Part shown: piece by piece, positions 42,488-50,364 of the stretch
Position numbering within the stretch: position 1 is the first letter of the stretch
Layout: each line of letters begins with the position of its first letter
From: an uncultured Collinsella sp.
Lineage (GTDB): Bacteria; Actinomycetota; Coriobacteriia; Coriobacteriales; Coriobacteriaceae
NCBI GenBank assembly: GCA_900545615.1
Contig: UQZM01000007.1
Location: 1-55,933 of the forward strand
Reading direction: 5' to 3'
DNA: 55,933 nucleotides
Made by a program: the position numbers and the translations under genes
Notes under the pieces: generated by a model
What the model saw: the letters and a program-made list of their open reading frames with translations, nothing else
Databases searched by the model: none
Told to the model about the DNA's origin: nothing

Positions 42488-44191
42488 ATGAGCAATCCCT
42501 CGAACCGCGCTTCGATGCGCGGGCAACTCACGCTGCGTGGCGTCGTCATCGGCGTCCTTGGCTGCGTGATCATCACGGCAAGCTCGGCCTACACCGCTCT
42601 CAAGATGGGCGCACTCCCCTGGCCGATCGTCTTCGCTGCCGTCATCTCGCTGTTCTTCCTTAAGCTCATGGGCAACGCCAGCCTCAACGAGGCAAACGTC
42701 ACCCACACCATCATGTCCGCAGGCGCCATGGTCGCCGGCGGTCTGGCGTTTACCATCCCGGGCGCCTGGATGCTGGGCTATGCCGACCAGATCAGCTGGC
42801 TCGACATGTTTATTGTGGCGCTCGCCGGCACCATCCTGGGCTTGCTGGCCACGGCACTCATCCACCGTCACTTTATCGTGGACGCCGCGCTTGAGTTCCC
42901 CACCGGCAACGCCGCAGCTCAGACCTTGCGCGCGACCGAGGCCGGTGGCAAGACCGGCAAGCAGCTCTTTGGTTCCATGGCCATCGCAGGCATCTACAGC
43001 GTGCTTCGCGACGCTCTGGGCGTGGTGCCCAGCATGCTATGCACGCTCAACATCCCCGGCGTGACCTTTGGCATCTACAACTCGCCCATGCTGCTCTCCG
43101 TCGGCTTCCTCGTGGGCTTCGCCCCGGTCGCCTTCTGGTTTGCCGGCGCCCTGCTGGGCAACTTTGGCATCATCGTGGGCGGCACCGCTGCCGGTCTGTT
43201 CGATGTTGTGACCGCGCAGGGCATCGTCAAGTCCCTGGGCATGGGCCTCATGATGGGCTTTGGCGTCGCCGTCGTCCTCAAGGACATCCTGCCGCAGGTC
43301 GCCGGTATCGTCCGCGGTCTTGCCGCCGACAGCTCCACCGACACCGACGAGCAGTCGCTCATCTCGGGCTCCCTTAAGCTCGACGCCGGCATCATCGGCC
43401 TGGGCGCTGCCGCCATCGCCGTGATCGTCGCCATCGCGCTCGACCTTGGTCCCGTCCCGGCCGTCATCGTGACGCTGTTCACCTTTGTCACTACCATTAT
43501 GAGCGCACAGAGCTGCGGCCAGACGGGCATCGACCCCATGGAGATCTTTGGCCTCATCGTCATGCTCATCGTGGCTGCCTTCGCACAGATCGCTCAGGTC
43601 AAGCTGTTCTTTATCGCCGGCATCGTAGCCGTGGCGTGCGGCCTTGCGGGCGACGTCATGAACGACTTTAAGGCCGGCGCCGTACTGGGCACCAACCCGC
43701 GTGCGCAGTGGATCGGCCAGGCCATCGGCGGCATCGTGGGCGCCCTGGTCGCCGCCGCTGTCATGGTCGCGCTCGTCACCGCCTATGGTCCGGACGCCTT
43801 CGGCCCCGACAAGAGCTTTGTAGCCGCGCAGGCAAGCGTCGTCGCCACCATGGTCTCGGGCATCCCGAGCGTGCCGTGGTTCGCAGGCGGCTTTATCGCC
43901 GGCATCGTCATGTACTGGCTCGGCATTCCGGCCATGATGATCGGCCTGGGCGTGTACCTGCCGTTCTACATGTCACTCACGGCATTCCTGGGCTCCTGTG
44001 TCAAGCTCGCCTACGACAAGTGGTCCGCCCACCGCGACGCCACCGCTGGTCTTTCTGACGAGGAAAAGGCCGCCAAGGACGCCGCCTTCCAGGAACAGGG
44101 CTTGGTTGTCGCCAGCGGCCTGCTCGGCGGCGAGTCCATCGTCGGCGTTATCCTGGCGTTTGTCTCCGTCGGCTTGAGCCTGCTGGGGTAA
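42488..44191 (+). CDS. OPT family transporter
   Basis: 567 residues with about 14-16 membrane helices. The N-terminal TLRGVVIGVLGCVIITASSA and the pattern NEANVTHTIMSAGAMVAGGL, then FPTGNAAAQTLRATEAGGKT, match oligopeptide/metal-siderophore OPT transporters of the shorter prokaryotic type. ATG after AAAGGAG. Oligopeptides are the usual substrate guess, but some bacterial members carry metals or other solutes, so specificity is open. It is monocistronic, between its leader and a strong terminator. Confidence 0.92.
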   Translation: MSNPSNRASMRGQLTLRGVVIGVLGCVIITASSAYTALKMGALPWPIVFAAVISLFFLKLMGNASLNEANVTHTIMSAGAMVAGGLAFTIPGAWMLGYADQISWLDMFIVALAGTILGLLATALIHRHFIVDAALEFPTGNAAAQTLRATEAGGKTGKQLFGSMAIAGIYSVLRDALGVVPSMLCTLNIPGVTFGIYNSPMLLSVGFLVGFAPVAFWFAGALLGNFGIIVGGTAAGLFDVVTAQGIVKSLGMGLMMGFGVAVVLKDILPQVAGIVRGLAADSSTDTDEQSLISGSLKLDAGIIGLGAAAIAVIVAIALDLGPVPAVIVTLFTFVTTIMSAQSCGQTGIDPMEIFGLIVMLIVAAFAQIAQVKLFFIAGIVAVACGLAGDVMNDFKAGAVLGTNPRAQWIGQAIGGIVGALVAAAVMVALVTAYGPDAFGPDKSFVAAQASVVATMVSGIPSVPWFAGGFIAGIVMYWLGIPAMMIGLGVYLPFYMSLTAFLGSCVKLAYDKWSAHRDATAGLSDEEKAAKDAAFQEQGLVVASGLLGGESIVGVILAFVSVGLSLLG

Positions 44192-44232
44192 GTCGAGCAG
44201 CTGCTCGACAGCAACCATATTGCCTACGATTT

Positions 44233-44272
44233 GCCCGGTCGGTAGCTTTCCAGGCTACCGACCGGGCTTTTT
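44233..44272 (+). terminator. Terminator of the OPT gene
   Basis: GCCCGGTCGGTAGC / GCTACCGACCGGGC stem followed by TTTTT. Confidence 0.92.
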
Positions 44273-44287
44273 GATACCAACGCAAAG

Positions 44288-44325
44288 AAAGGCCGGCGCG
44301 CTGCATTTAACAGCGCGCCGGCCTT
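44288..44325 (-). terminator. Terminator of the surface-protein gene
   Basis: AAGGCCGGCGCGCTG / CAGCGCGCCGGCCTT stem, then TCTTTG on the minus strand. Confidence 0.85.
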
Positions 44326-44391
44326 ATCGTTTGGCTAACGAGACGGTCCCGCTATGAATTGAAGTTCGTTGCAGAAACTACGCTCGAAACG

Positions 44392-47300
44392 CTACATCTG
44401 CTTGCGACGACGATCGCTCAGCGTCACACCAGCGGCCACGAGGGTGATACCGCCGATGACGAAGACCTCACCTGCAAGCGCGGAGGTATCACCCGTCTGG
44501 GCAAGTGCACCGTCCGTGGCCTTCTTCTTGGCGACAGGAGCCTTTGCAGCAGCCTGCGCAACCCGAGGCTTGGCCTGCGGCTCAGCCTTGGGATGATACT
44601 TGTCGTACTCGGCCTGTGCGGCAGCCAGGGCATCCTTAGCATCGTTAAGCTTGGCAAGCGCGGCAGCATAGGCGTCGTTGGCATCGGACAGTTTGGCATC
44701 GGCATCGCTCAGAGCAGCCTTGAGACCAGTAGCGGCATCGACGGCGGCCTTATAGCGAGCGTAGGCAGCGTTCAGCTTGACCAGCTTCTCGTTACCCGTC
44801 GTGCCCGCGGCAAGAGAGGCCTTGTGGTCGACAGCCTCAAGATCGGCCTTGAGTGCCTCATCGCTGGCAAGCTCGGCCTTGGCCTTGACGATCTCGAAGT
44901 TCGCATCGACGACGGCTTCGTTGGCGGCCTCGAGCTGCTTCTGGGCATCGGCGACACTGGCCACGGCAGCGTCATAGGCGGTCTTGGCGTCGTCGACCGC
45001 CTTCTGAGCGCCGGCGAAGCGCTCGAAGGCCTTGTTTGCACCGGCCAGCTCGCCCTCGGCAGCCTTGACCTTCGCCTGTGCGTCGGACAGGGCCTGCGCC
45101 TTGGCGGCAACTGCCTGCTTGGCATCCGAAAGAGCAGTCGCGGCCTGAGCATCTGCGGCCTGGGCCTTATCCACACCAGCCTGGGCGGCATCGTCGGCCT
45201 TCTTTGCCTCGTCAAGCGAGCCCTGCTTGTTCGCAAGGTCCGTCTTGGCGGCATCGAGCTTGGCGGCAAGGTCCTTGACCGAAGCGGTAGCGTTGTCATA
45301 CGCCTCGTTGGCCTGATCGGACTTTACCTTGGCGGCGTCGCGGGCGCTGCGAGCCTTCGCCTTGTGAGCAGCGGCATCGGCCGCCTTCGTCTTGTTGTCA
45401 GCAAGCGTGGCGTTAGCCTTATCGAGAGCTGCCTGGGCAGTAGCGGCCTCGCTCTTGGCGGCTTCGAGCTTGGTCTCGGGCGTCTTGACGTCGATACCCT
45501 TGAGTTTGGCTTCGGCGGCGGTGTAGGCGGACTTGGCGGAAGCGGTGGCGGACTTAGCCTTCTCGTACTCGCCCTTGGCGGTGTTCACGTTCGTGTCGGC
45601 CGCGGTATAGGCGTCGCGAGCGCTTTCTTGCTTATCCAACGCGTTAGAATAAGCCGTTCCAGCGGTCCCGAAGTTCTTCTGCGCATCTGCCAGCTTGTTC
45701 TGAAGCTGCTTCAGCTGCTCCTTCTGCTCCTGCGTGCCGCCTGCATTGTAGGCGGATTCGATGTAGTCGTTGACGAGCTTCTTGAACTCGGAGACAGTGA
45801 AATCCTTCTGCCCCGTGCTCCCGCTATAGTCGAAAACGGTTACCTCGGAATCGGTATTCTTACCGCTACCGGTCGCGATGCCGATAGCCTTCGCGCCGGC
45901 ATCGATGATGTTGAGATAGTGCCCGCACTCATGGTAGATGCTGTTGTAGTGCTGATAGATATAGTAGGAATCATATCGATGGCTACCGAGCGCGTCGCCA
46001 TACTGCGCGACGTACTTATCGAATGCCTCTTTCTCCTGGGTGTAGAGGCCGGTATATGGCCAGCCAAGCGTATCCTCGGTCTCGCCTCCGGTGTATGCCC
46101 CGCCGCCTGCAAGGTTCTCACCTTGATCGAAATAGCAGTTCGAGTGCCCCCAGATGTTCGATGAATATGATGTATTGAGGGCGGCTGCCGCAGTCATGCG
46201 GAGGCTGACGCTAAGCTCAGACTGACCGTTCGCCTTGCGGAGGTTGTTCTGAGTATCGAGATAGGTCAGGGCGTTACGCATCTGCTCCAAGGAGAGCGGA
46301 TTGGTGTCGCGAGACATGTCCTGATCGACGTAACTATCATACCAGCTCTGTTTATCTGTCGTCCCCATGAGCATCGACGCGGCAGTGCTTGCATTCGACT
46401 TCTGCGTGGCTGTGAACTGGCTGCCGCCAATGATGTAGTTCAAGAAGCCGAACATACCCTGGTTGATGACATTCTGGTCTACGGTCATGTGCGACTTGAG
46501 GTCGGCAATCTGCTGGTTGAGCTTCTCGACCTCGGCGTTTGCGGCGTCGTATGCATTGTGTGCGTCGGTTACTTCAGCACGAGCCTGATCGAACTCGTTG
46601 CTCTTCTGCTGGCGAATCTCGACGAGACGGTCGTACTCCGCCTTCTTGCCGGCCTCGGTCTGCTGGGCCTGCTCGTATGCCGTCTTCGCGGCGTCACGCT
46701 TACTGGCCGCGTCCTTGTACTCCTTGTTTGCCGCATCGTATGCAGACTGGGCAGATGCCACAGCAGCGTTGGCGGCGTTGGCCTTCTCCTGCGCGGCAGC
46801 GACGGCAGCCTGGGCGGCCTGCAGATTTGTCTGTGCGGTGGCGTCGGCATCCGTCGCGGCATTGAGCTCCGCCTGCGCGGTCTTGAGCTCACCAGCAGCA
46901 GCGATCTTGGCGGCCTCAAGCGCACTCAGGTCGACACCCGTACCCGAGACGGCAGCATCGAGCGCGGTCTGCGCCTGGTTGAACTTCTGCTGGGCGTTAT
47001 CGCGCGCGGTGGTTGCGGCTGCGAGAGCAGCGGCAGTCTCCTGCTTCTTGGCCTGGGCAGTCGTCAAAGCTGCCTCGGTATTCTGCTTTTCCTGCTGGGC
47101 GCTGGCCTCGGCAGCCTTGGCCTGGTCCAGATTGTCCTGTGCAGTAGTAACTGCCTTGTTGGCGTCATCGAGCTTTGCCCGCGCGTCCTCGACGGCCTTC
47201 TTGGCGGCCTCGTACTCGTCCATACCCATGGCCTCGAGCTTGGCCTGGGCATCATCGAGGGCCTTCTTGGCCTCATCATGCTTTGCCTTGGCGTCCTTGA

Positions 47301-47844
47301 GCGCCTGGGTCTTATCCTCGACACTCTTGTTGGCCTGATCGAGCTGATCGTTCAGGTCTCCCAGCTTCTTCTGCTGCTGCTCTGCCTTGTCGACGGCCGC
47401 TTTAAGCTCGTCAATCTTCTCCTGAAGCGCGGCTACCTCGGCCTCGTTCTGCTCGGCGGCGTTATCGGTCACGGCCTGCGAGGCCTGATTCTTTTGCTGC
47501 TGCGCCTGCTTTTGAGACTGGCCCGCCGCGTCGGCCTTCTTCTGGGCGGCATCGTAGGCGGCCTGAGCGTCCTTGAGCTGCTTTGCCGACTCCTCGGCCA
47601 ACTGGGCAGCCGTCTTTGCGACCGCTTGGTTACCGGCGACAACGGTGTTCTCTACAGAACTACCCCCCCCCTGAACAGAATCGCCGTTATCGGTTGACGG
47701 TGCGGCGATTGCCGCCAGCGGCGACATGAGCGGCTGAGCGATGAGGCCCGCCGTCAAAACGGTTGCGACGGCGCGGTTGGCAACGCCCTTGACGTTGACG
47801 GCCTTAGCCCGAGGCTCAAAGTGTTGTGGACTGTAGTTTGCCAT
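44392..47844 (-). CDS. Cell-wall-anchored coiled-coil surface protein with CAP domain
   Basis: 1150 residues. Signal peptide (cleavage likely after AAIAA, about residue 48), then a long alanine/lysine/aspartate-rich heptad coiled coil (about 65-450), a CAP/SCP-like domain (about 470-690; WGHSNCYFDQGENLAGG and YHECGHYLNIIDAGAKAIG), a second coiled coil (about 700-1090), a KPRVAQAAAKAPVAKKKA linker, LAQTG, a hydrophobic helix and RRRKQM. LAQTG in place of LPxTG suggests a dedicated sortase; none is in the window. A run of nine G in the coding strand covers Gly59-61. Role: probably adhesion or host interaction. Start after AAAGGGAG. Confidence 0.88.
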   Translation of the reverse strand: MANYSPQHFEPRAKAVNVKGVANRAVATVLTAGLIAQPLMSPLAAIAAPSTDNGDSVQGGGSSVENTVVAGNQAVAKTAAQLAEESAKQLKDAQAAYDAAQKKADAAGQSQKQAQQQKNQASQAVTDNAAEQNEAEVAALQEKIDELKAAVDKAEQQQKKLGDLNDQLDQANKSVEDKTQALKDAKAKHDEAKKALDDAQAKLEAMGMDEYEAAKKAVEDARAKLDDANKAVTTAQDNLDQAKAAEASAQQEKQNTEAALTTAQAKKQETAAALAAATTARDNAQQKFNQAQTALDAAVSGTGVDLSALEAAKIAAAGELKTAQAELNAATDADATAQTNLQAAQAAVAAAQEKANAANAAVASAQSAYDAANKEYKDAASKRDAAKTAYEQAQQTEAGKKAEYDRLVEIRQQKSNEFDQARAEVTDAHNAYDAANAEVEKLNQQIADLKSHMTVDQNVINQGMFGFLNYIIGGSQFTATQKSNASTAASMLMGTTDKQSWYDSYVDQDMSRDTNPLSLEQMRNALTYLDTQNNLRKANGQSELSVSLRMTAAAALNTSYSSNIWGHSNCYFDQGENLAGGGAYTGGETEDTLGWPYTGLYTQEKEAFDKYVAQYGDALGSHRYDSYYIYQHYNSIYHECGHYLNIIDAGAKAIGIATGSGKNTDSEVTVFDYSGSTGQKDFTVSEFKKLVNDYIESAYNAGGTQEQKEQLKQLQNKLADAQKNFGTAGTAYSNALDKQESARDAYTAADTNVNTAKGEYEKAKSATASAKSAYTAAEAKLKGIDVKTPETKLEAAKSEAATAQAALDKANATLADNKTKAADAAAHKAKARSARDAAKVKSDQANEAYDNATASVKDLAAKLDAAKTDLANKQGSLDEAKKADDAAQAGVDKAQAADAQAATALSDAKQAVAAKAQALSDAQAKVKAAEGELAGANKAFERFAGAQKAVDDAKTAYDAAVASVADAQKQLEAANEAVVDANFEIVKAKAELASDEALKADLEAVDHKASLAAGTTGNEKLVKLNAAYARYKAAVDAATGLKAALSDADAKLSDANDAYAAALAKLNDAKDALAAAQAEYDKYHPKAEPQAKPRVAQAAAKAPVAKKKATDGALAQTGDTSALAGEVFVIGGITLVAAGVTLSDRRRKQM
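47663..47671 (-). repeat. Nine-G tract inside the surface-protein gene
   Basis: Nine C on the plus strand (nine G in the coding strand), the longest homopolymer I saw in the window. It lies at codons 59-61, just after the signal peptide. Loss or gain of one base would shift the frame. Confidence 0.9.
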
Positions 47845-48151
47845 GGCTTTCTCCCTTTGACACGGATGTATCCATACGCTTCAAAATGTAGGAGCTGTTT
47901 TTTGAATTCTGTTGCGCAACATTGGTCACCAGCGGATTTTTTGAAATTCGCGCTCTCGTGCTTCACAATTTCGTCACATATGTAGAAGCTGGTGCATCAT
48001 ATTCTTGCGGGATGGAATTGAGCCTGTGATTTGCATTTGCTCCCGCGTCATCCGCCCTATCGGATTCCGCATCCAACAGACACCCCGCCCGCCACGGTGT
48101 AGAGTTAGGACAACGGGCGCGTTGCGCGAGCCGCGCTGGAACGAGGTGGAC
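47845..48151. other. Divergent intergenic region, surface protein / DUF389
   Basis: 307 bases without a gene. AT-rich near the surface-protein side, with the perfect 12-base palindrome TGTTGCGCAACA at 47910-47921, a possible operator. I see no promoter with both boxes in good agreement on either strand. Confidence 0.5.
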
Positions 48152-49291
48152 ATGGAACTCGACAAACAACAGATTAAGCGACTACGCGAACGCCATCACC
48201 GGCGCCACGGCATCCGCCCTGCTCATAGCGAAGCCATGGAAAACGTCACCCGCTTCCTCAAGCGCGCGTTCAACATTCGCGAGGGACGCGCGCCCTATCA
48301 CGTGATTCGCAAGCGTTTTGTAAACGGGGCGCGCCTGACTGGCTCGCACTTATGCATCCTGATTATTGCCATGTTGATCGCGAGCATCGGCCTCGATATC
48401 GACTCGGATATCGCCATTGTAGGCGCCATGCTCATCTGCCCGCTCATGGGCTCGGTCCTTGCCATGGCATACGGCATCGCCACGCTCGACCGCGAGATTA
48501 CCGTCGAAGCTGTCGCCAGCCTTGCGCTGCAAATGGCCTTTTGCCTGGTCACGTCCACGTTGTACTTTAAGCTCTCGCCCCTTGGCACCACCACGGCCGC
48601 CATCATCGACAATTCGACACCGACTGTGTGGGACCTTGCCGTCGCGCTCGCCGGCGGCTTTGCAGGCGGCCTGGGCAACTCACGCGACCAGGAACCCGCC
48701 ACGCTCATCGCCGGCGTGGCCGTGGCGACCGCGCTGATGCCGCCCCTGTGCGCGGCGGGCTACGGCATCGCCATCGCAAGCGGGTCGCTGTTTCTCTCGG
48801 CGCTCTACGAGTTTGGCATCAACGTGGTCTTTATCGCACTGGCTGCCGAAGCCGTGCTGCTTCTTTTGCGCGTGCCGCTCAAGCGCGACCTTAACGGCGA
48901 CGGCATTGTAACTGCCGAAGAAAATGCTGAGGTCGATGAGCTGTCACGCAAGGTGCGCCGCCGCATCATCGTGGGTACGGTGATCTTTGCCATCCCCTGC
49001 ATTGTTATGACCGCGGGGTCTATTGGCTCGGCGCAGGCCGGCGTGCAGGACGGCTACGGCGTCACCGAAACCACGCGCGAGCTTGCCGCGGTACTGCCAG
49101 GCTTTAAGGATTACACCGTCGCCGTCGAAACCTCGGCCACCGAAGGCGACGAGGAGGGCATCGTCGAGCGCGAGATTGTCGCCCATGTGACGACAAGCGA
49201 GGCGCTTGGGGCACACGACCGTCACGTCGCCCGCAAGCTCATTGACCTCAACGTGCCCGAACTCGATCGCGTGGAGTTTGATGTGGAGTAA
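48152..49291 (+). CDS. DUF389 membrane protein with EF-hand loop
   Basis: 379 residues. A basic N-terminus of about 45 residues, then a TIGR00341/DUF389 membrane core with six or so helices (VGAMLICPLMGSVLAMAYGI, DQEPATLIAGVAVATALMPP). Between membrane segments lies DLNGDGIVTAEE (residues 246-257), a textbook calcium-binding EF-hand/dockerin loop. The C-terminal about 90 residues form a soluble domain. The ATG follows GAGGTGG; an earlier in-frame ATG exists but has no good site. Family function is unknown. Confidence 0.85.
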   Translation: MELDKQQIKRLRERHHRRHGIRPAHSEAMENVTRFLKRAFNIREGRAPYHVIRKRFVNGARLTGSHLCILIIAMLIASIGLDIDSDIAIVGAMLICPLMGSVLAMAYGIATLDREITVEAVASLALQMAFCLVTSTLYFKLSPLGTTTAAIIDNSTPTVWDLAVALAGGFAGGLGNSRDQEPATLIAGVAVATALMPPLCAAGYGIAIASGSLFLSALYEFGINVVFIALAAEAVLLLLRVPLKRDLNGDGIVTAEENAEVDELSRKVRRRIIVGTVIFAIPCIVMTAGSIGSAQAGVQDGYGVTETTRELAAVLPGFKDYTVAVETSATEGDEEGIVEREIVAHVTTSEALGAHDRHVARKLIDLNVPELDRVEFDVE

Positions 49292-49367
49292 TGCGGAGCA
49301 TGGGATGGCTCCCGCGCACAGGCGCAAGTCGCGGCGAGGCTCAGACGCGACGCAGGCACAAGCAAAA

Positions 49368-49398
49368 AGCGGGACGTAGTTCACACCCGAGCCCCGCT
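49368..49398. terminator. Shared terminator between convergent genes
   Basis: AGCGGG/CCCGCT stem, followed by TTTTTG on the minus strand and, a few bases on, TTTTATTG on the plus strand. It ends DUF389 (+) and the small anchored protein (-). Confidence 0.6.
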
Positions 49399-49418
49399 CG
49401 CTGTTTTATTGCCGTGAA

Positions 49419-49868
49419 TCAGACGTCCGCATCGACATCGCCAGACTCCACCGTAAACGCCGGATCGGTGCTCACAAGATAAAATCGGGTCACCTTAGTA
49501 TCTCTAATTAGGTAAATCTGCCCCTGATTGCGTCGGCGCGATATATACGCAACGTGAACCGTGCCGAATTCTTCGCCGTTTTCCTTCTTTAATATCAGGA
49601 TGTTGGGGTCATCCGTACGCTTAAACTGCCCGTCAACGCTACTTCCGTCTTTGTTGACCAGTTGCCATCGACAGCCATCCTCCTCAAGAAAGGCCAGGGT
49701 TTCCCGACTCGTTCTGTCATCCCGATAGTAACCATCAATGGCAAACCCTTCGGAAGCGCATTCCTGCATATAGGACGTTTCTCGGCTTATAGCAAACAGC
49801 CCTGTAGCGCCCAGGAGCACAGCCAGGCAGACCACTGCAAGGGTTATCGAAATAGCACGGCGACCCAT
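49419..49868 (-). CDS. Small membrane-anchored or secreted protein
   Basis: 149 residues, not recognised. The N-terminal basic residues and one hydrophobic helix (AISITLAVVCLAVLLGATGL) form an uncleaved anchor or signal. The remaining 110 residues are soluble and probably beta-rich (GCRWQLVNKDGSSVDGQF, EEFGTVHVAYISRRRNQGQ), with two cysteines. There is no lipobox. The ATG has only a poor ribosome site; instead GGAGG precedes a 12-codon frame that ends one base before this ATG. Confidence 0.65.
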   Translation of the reverse strand: MGRRAISITLAVVCLAVLLGATGLFAISRETSYMQECASEGFAIDGYYRDDRTSRETLAFLEEDGCRWQLVNKDGSSVDGQFKRTDDPNILILKKENGEEFGTVHVAYISRRRNQGQIYLIRDTKVTRFYLVSTDPAFTVESGDVDADV

Positions 49869-49869
49869 G

Positions 49870-49908
49870 TTAGCCCAACCGATAGTTGTTTAACGGAGCG
49901 TGAAACAT
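49870..49908 (-). CDS. Possible 12-residue leader peptide
   Basis: ATG preceded by GGAGG at eight bases, reading MFHAPLNNYRLG then TAA. The stop is one base from the ATG of the next gene, which suggests translational coupling. It could also be the frameshifted original N-terminus of that gene. A GTCGCCAG/CTGGCGAC hairpin (49937-49956) lies just upstream of its ribosome site. Confidence 0.3.
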   Translation of the reverse strand: MFHAPLNNYRLG

Positions 49909-50058
49909 ACCTAGAACCTCCGATATCAGGGGGAACGTCGCCAGCAGGCTGGCGACAACTATATGTTTCTGACATCAAACCATATGGCTGCCACTCGCGG
50001 AGGGGGCATCGGCGAACGGCGTGTTTTCATACCCCATTGGTCAAACCTAAGCGCGGCC

Positions 50059-50294
50059 CTACAGCTCGTACTTGTACACGCGGTAGATGTACTTTTCGGC
50101 TTCCATCTCGTAGGTGGCGATGGCCAGACCGTAGCGGTCGTCTCGTCGTTTGGCAGATAGGTCACACTGTGCTGGCCTGCGTTGAGCGAAAAATCGCCTT
50201 GGACCTGCAGCAACTTGTCCTCAAAGCCCGAGCCGACCCAGAAATCGGACAAGCCCACGGAAGGCTGCAGCGAGATCATTTGCGCAACATATGT
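50059..50294 (-). pseudogene. Decayed gene remnant with frameshift
   Basis: One frame reads SLQPSVGLSDFWVGSGFEDK, then FSLNAGQHSVTYLPNDE; it then loses sense, while the neighbouring frame continues DRYGLAIATYEMEAEKYIYR and ends VYKYEL plus TAG. Together they look like the C-terminal about 75 residues of one beta-rich protein broken by a one- or two-base indel. The 5' end is cut near the terminator of the next gene. The family is not recognised. Confidence 0.5.
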
Positions 50295-50301
50295 TCAGCA
50301 A

Positions 50302-50336
50302 AAACGGGTGGTAGCCGGTACGACTATCACCCGTTT
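50302..50336 (-). terminator. Terminator of the giant activase-like gene
   Basis: AAACGGGTG/CACCCGTTT stem with additional inner pairing, followed by TTTTTG on the minus strand. Confidence 0.75.
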
Positions 50337-50364
50337 GTCTTATATCCGGCTCGAAGTAGGCCAA

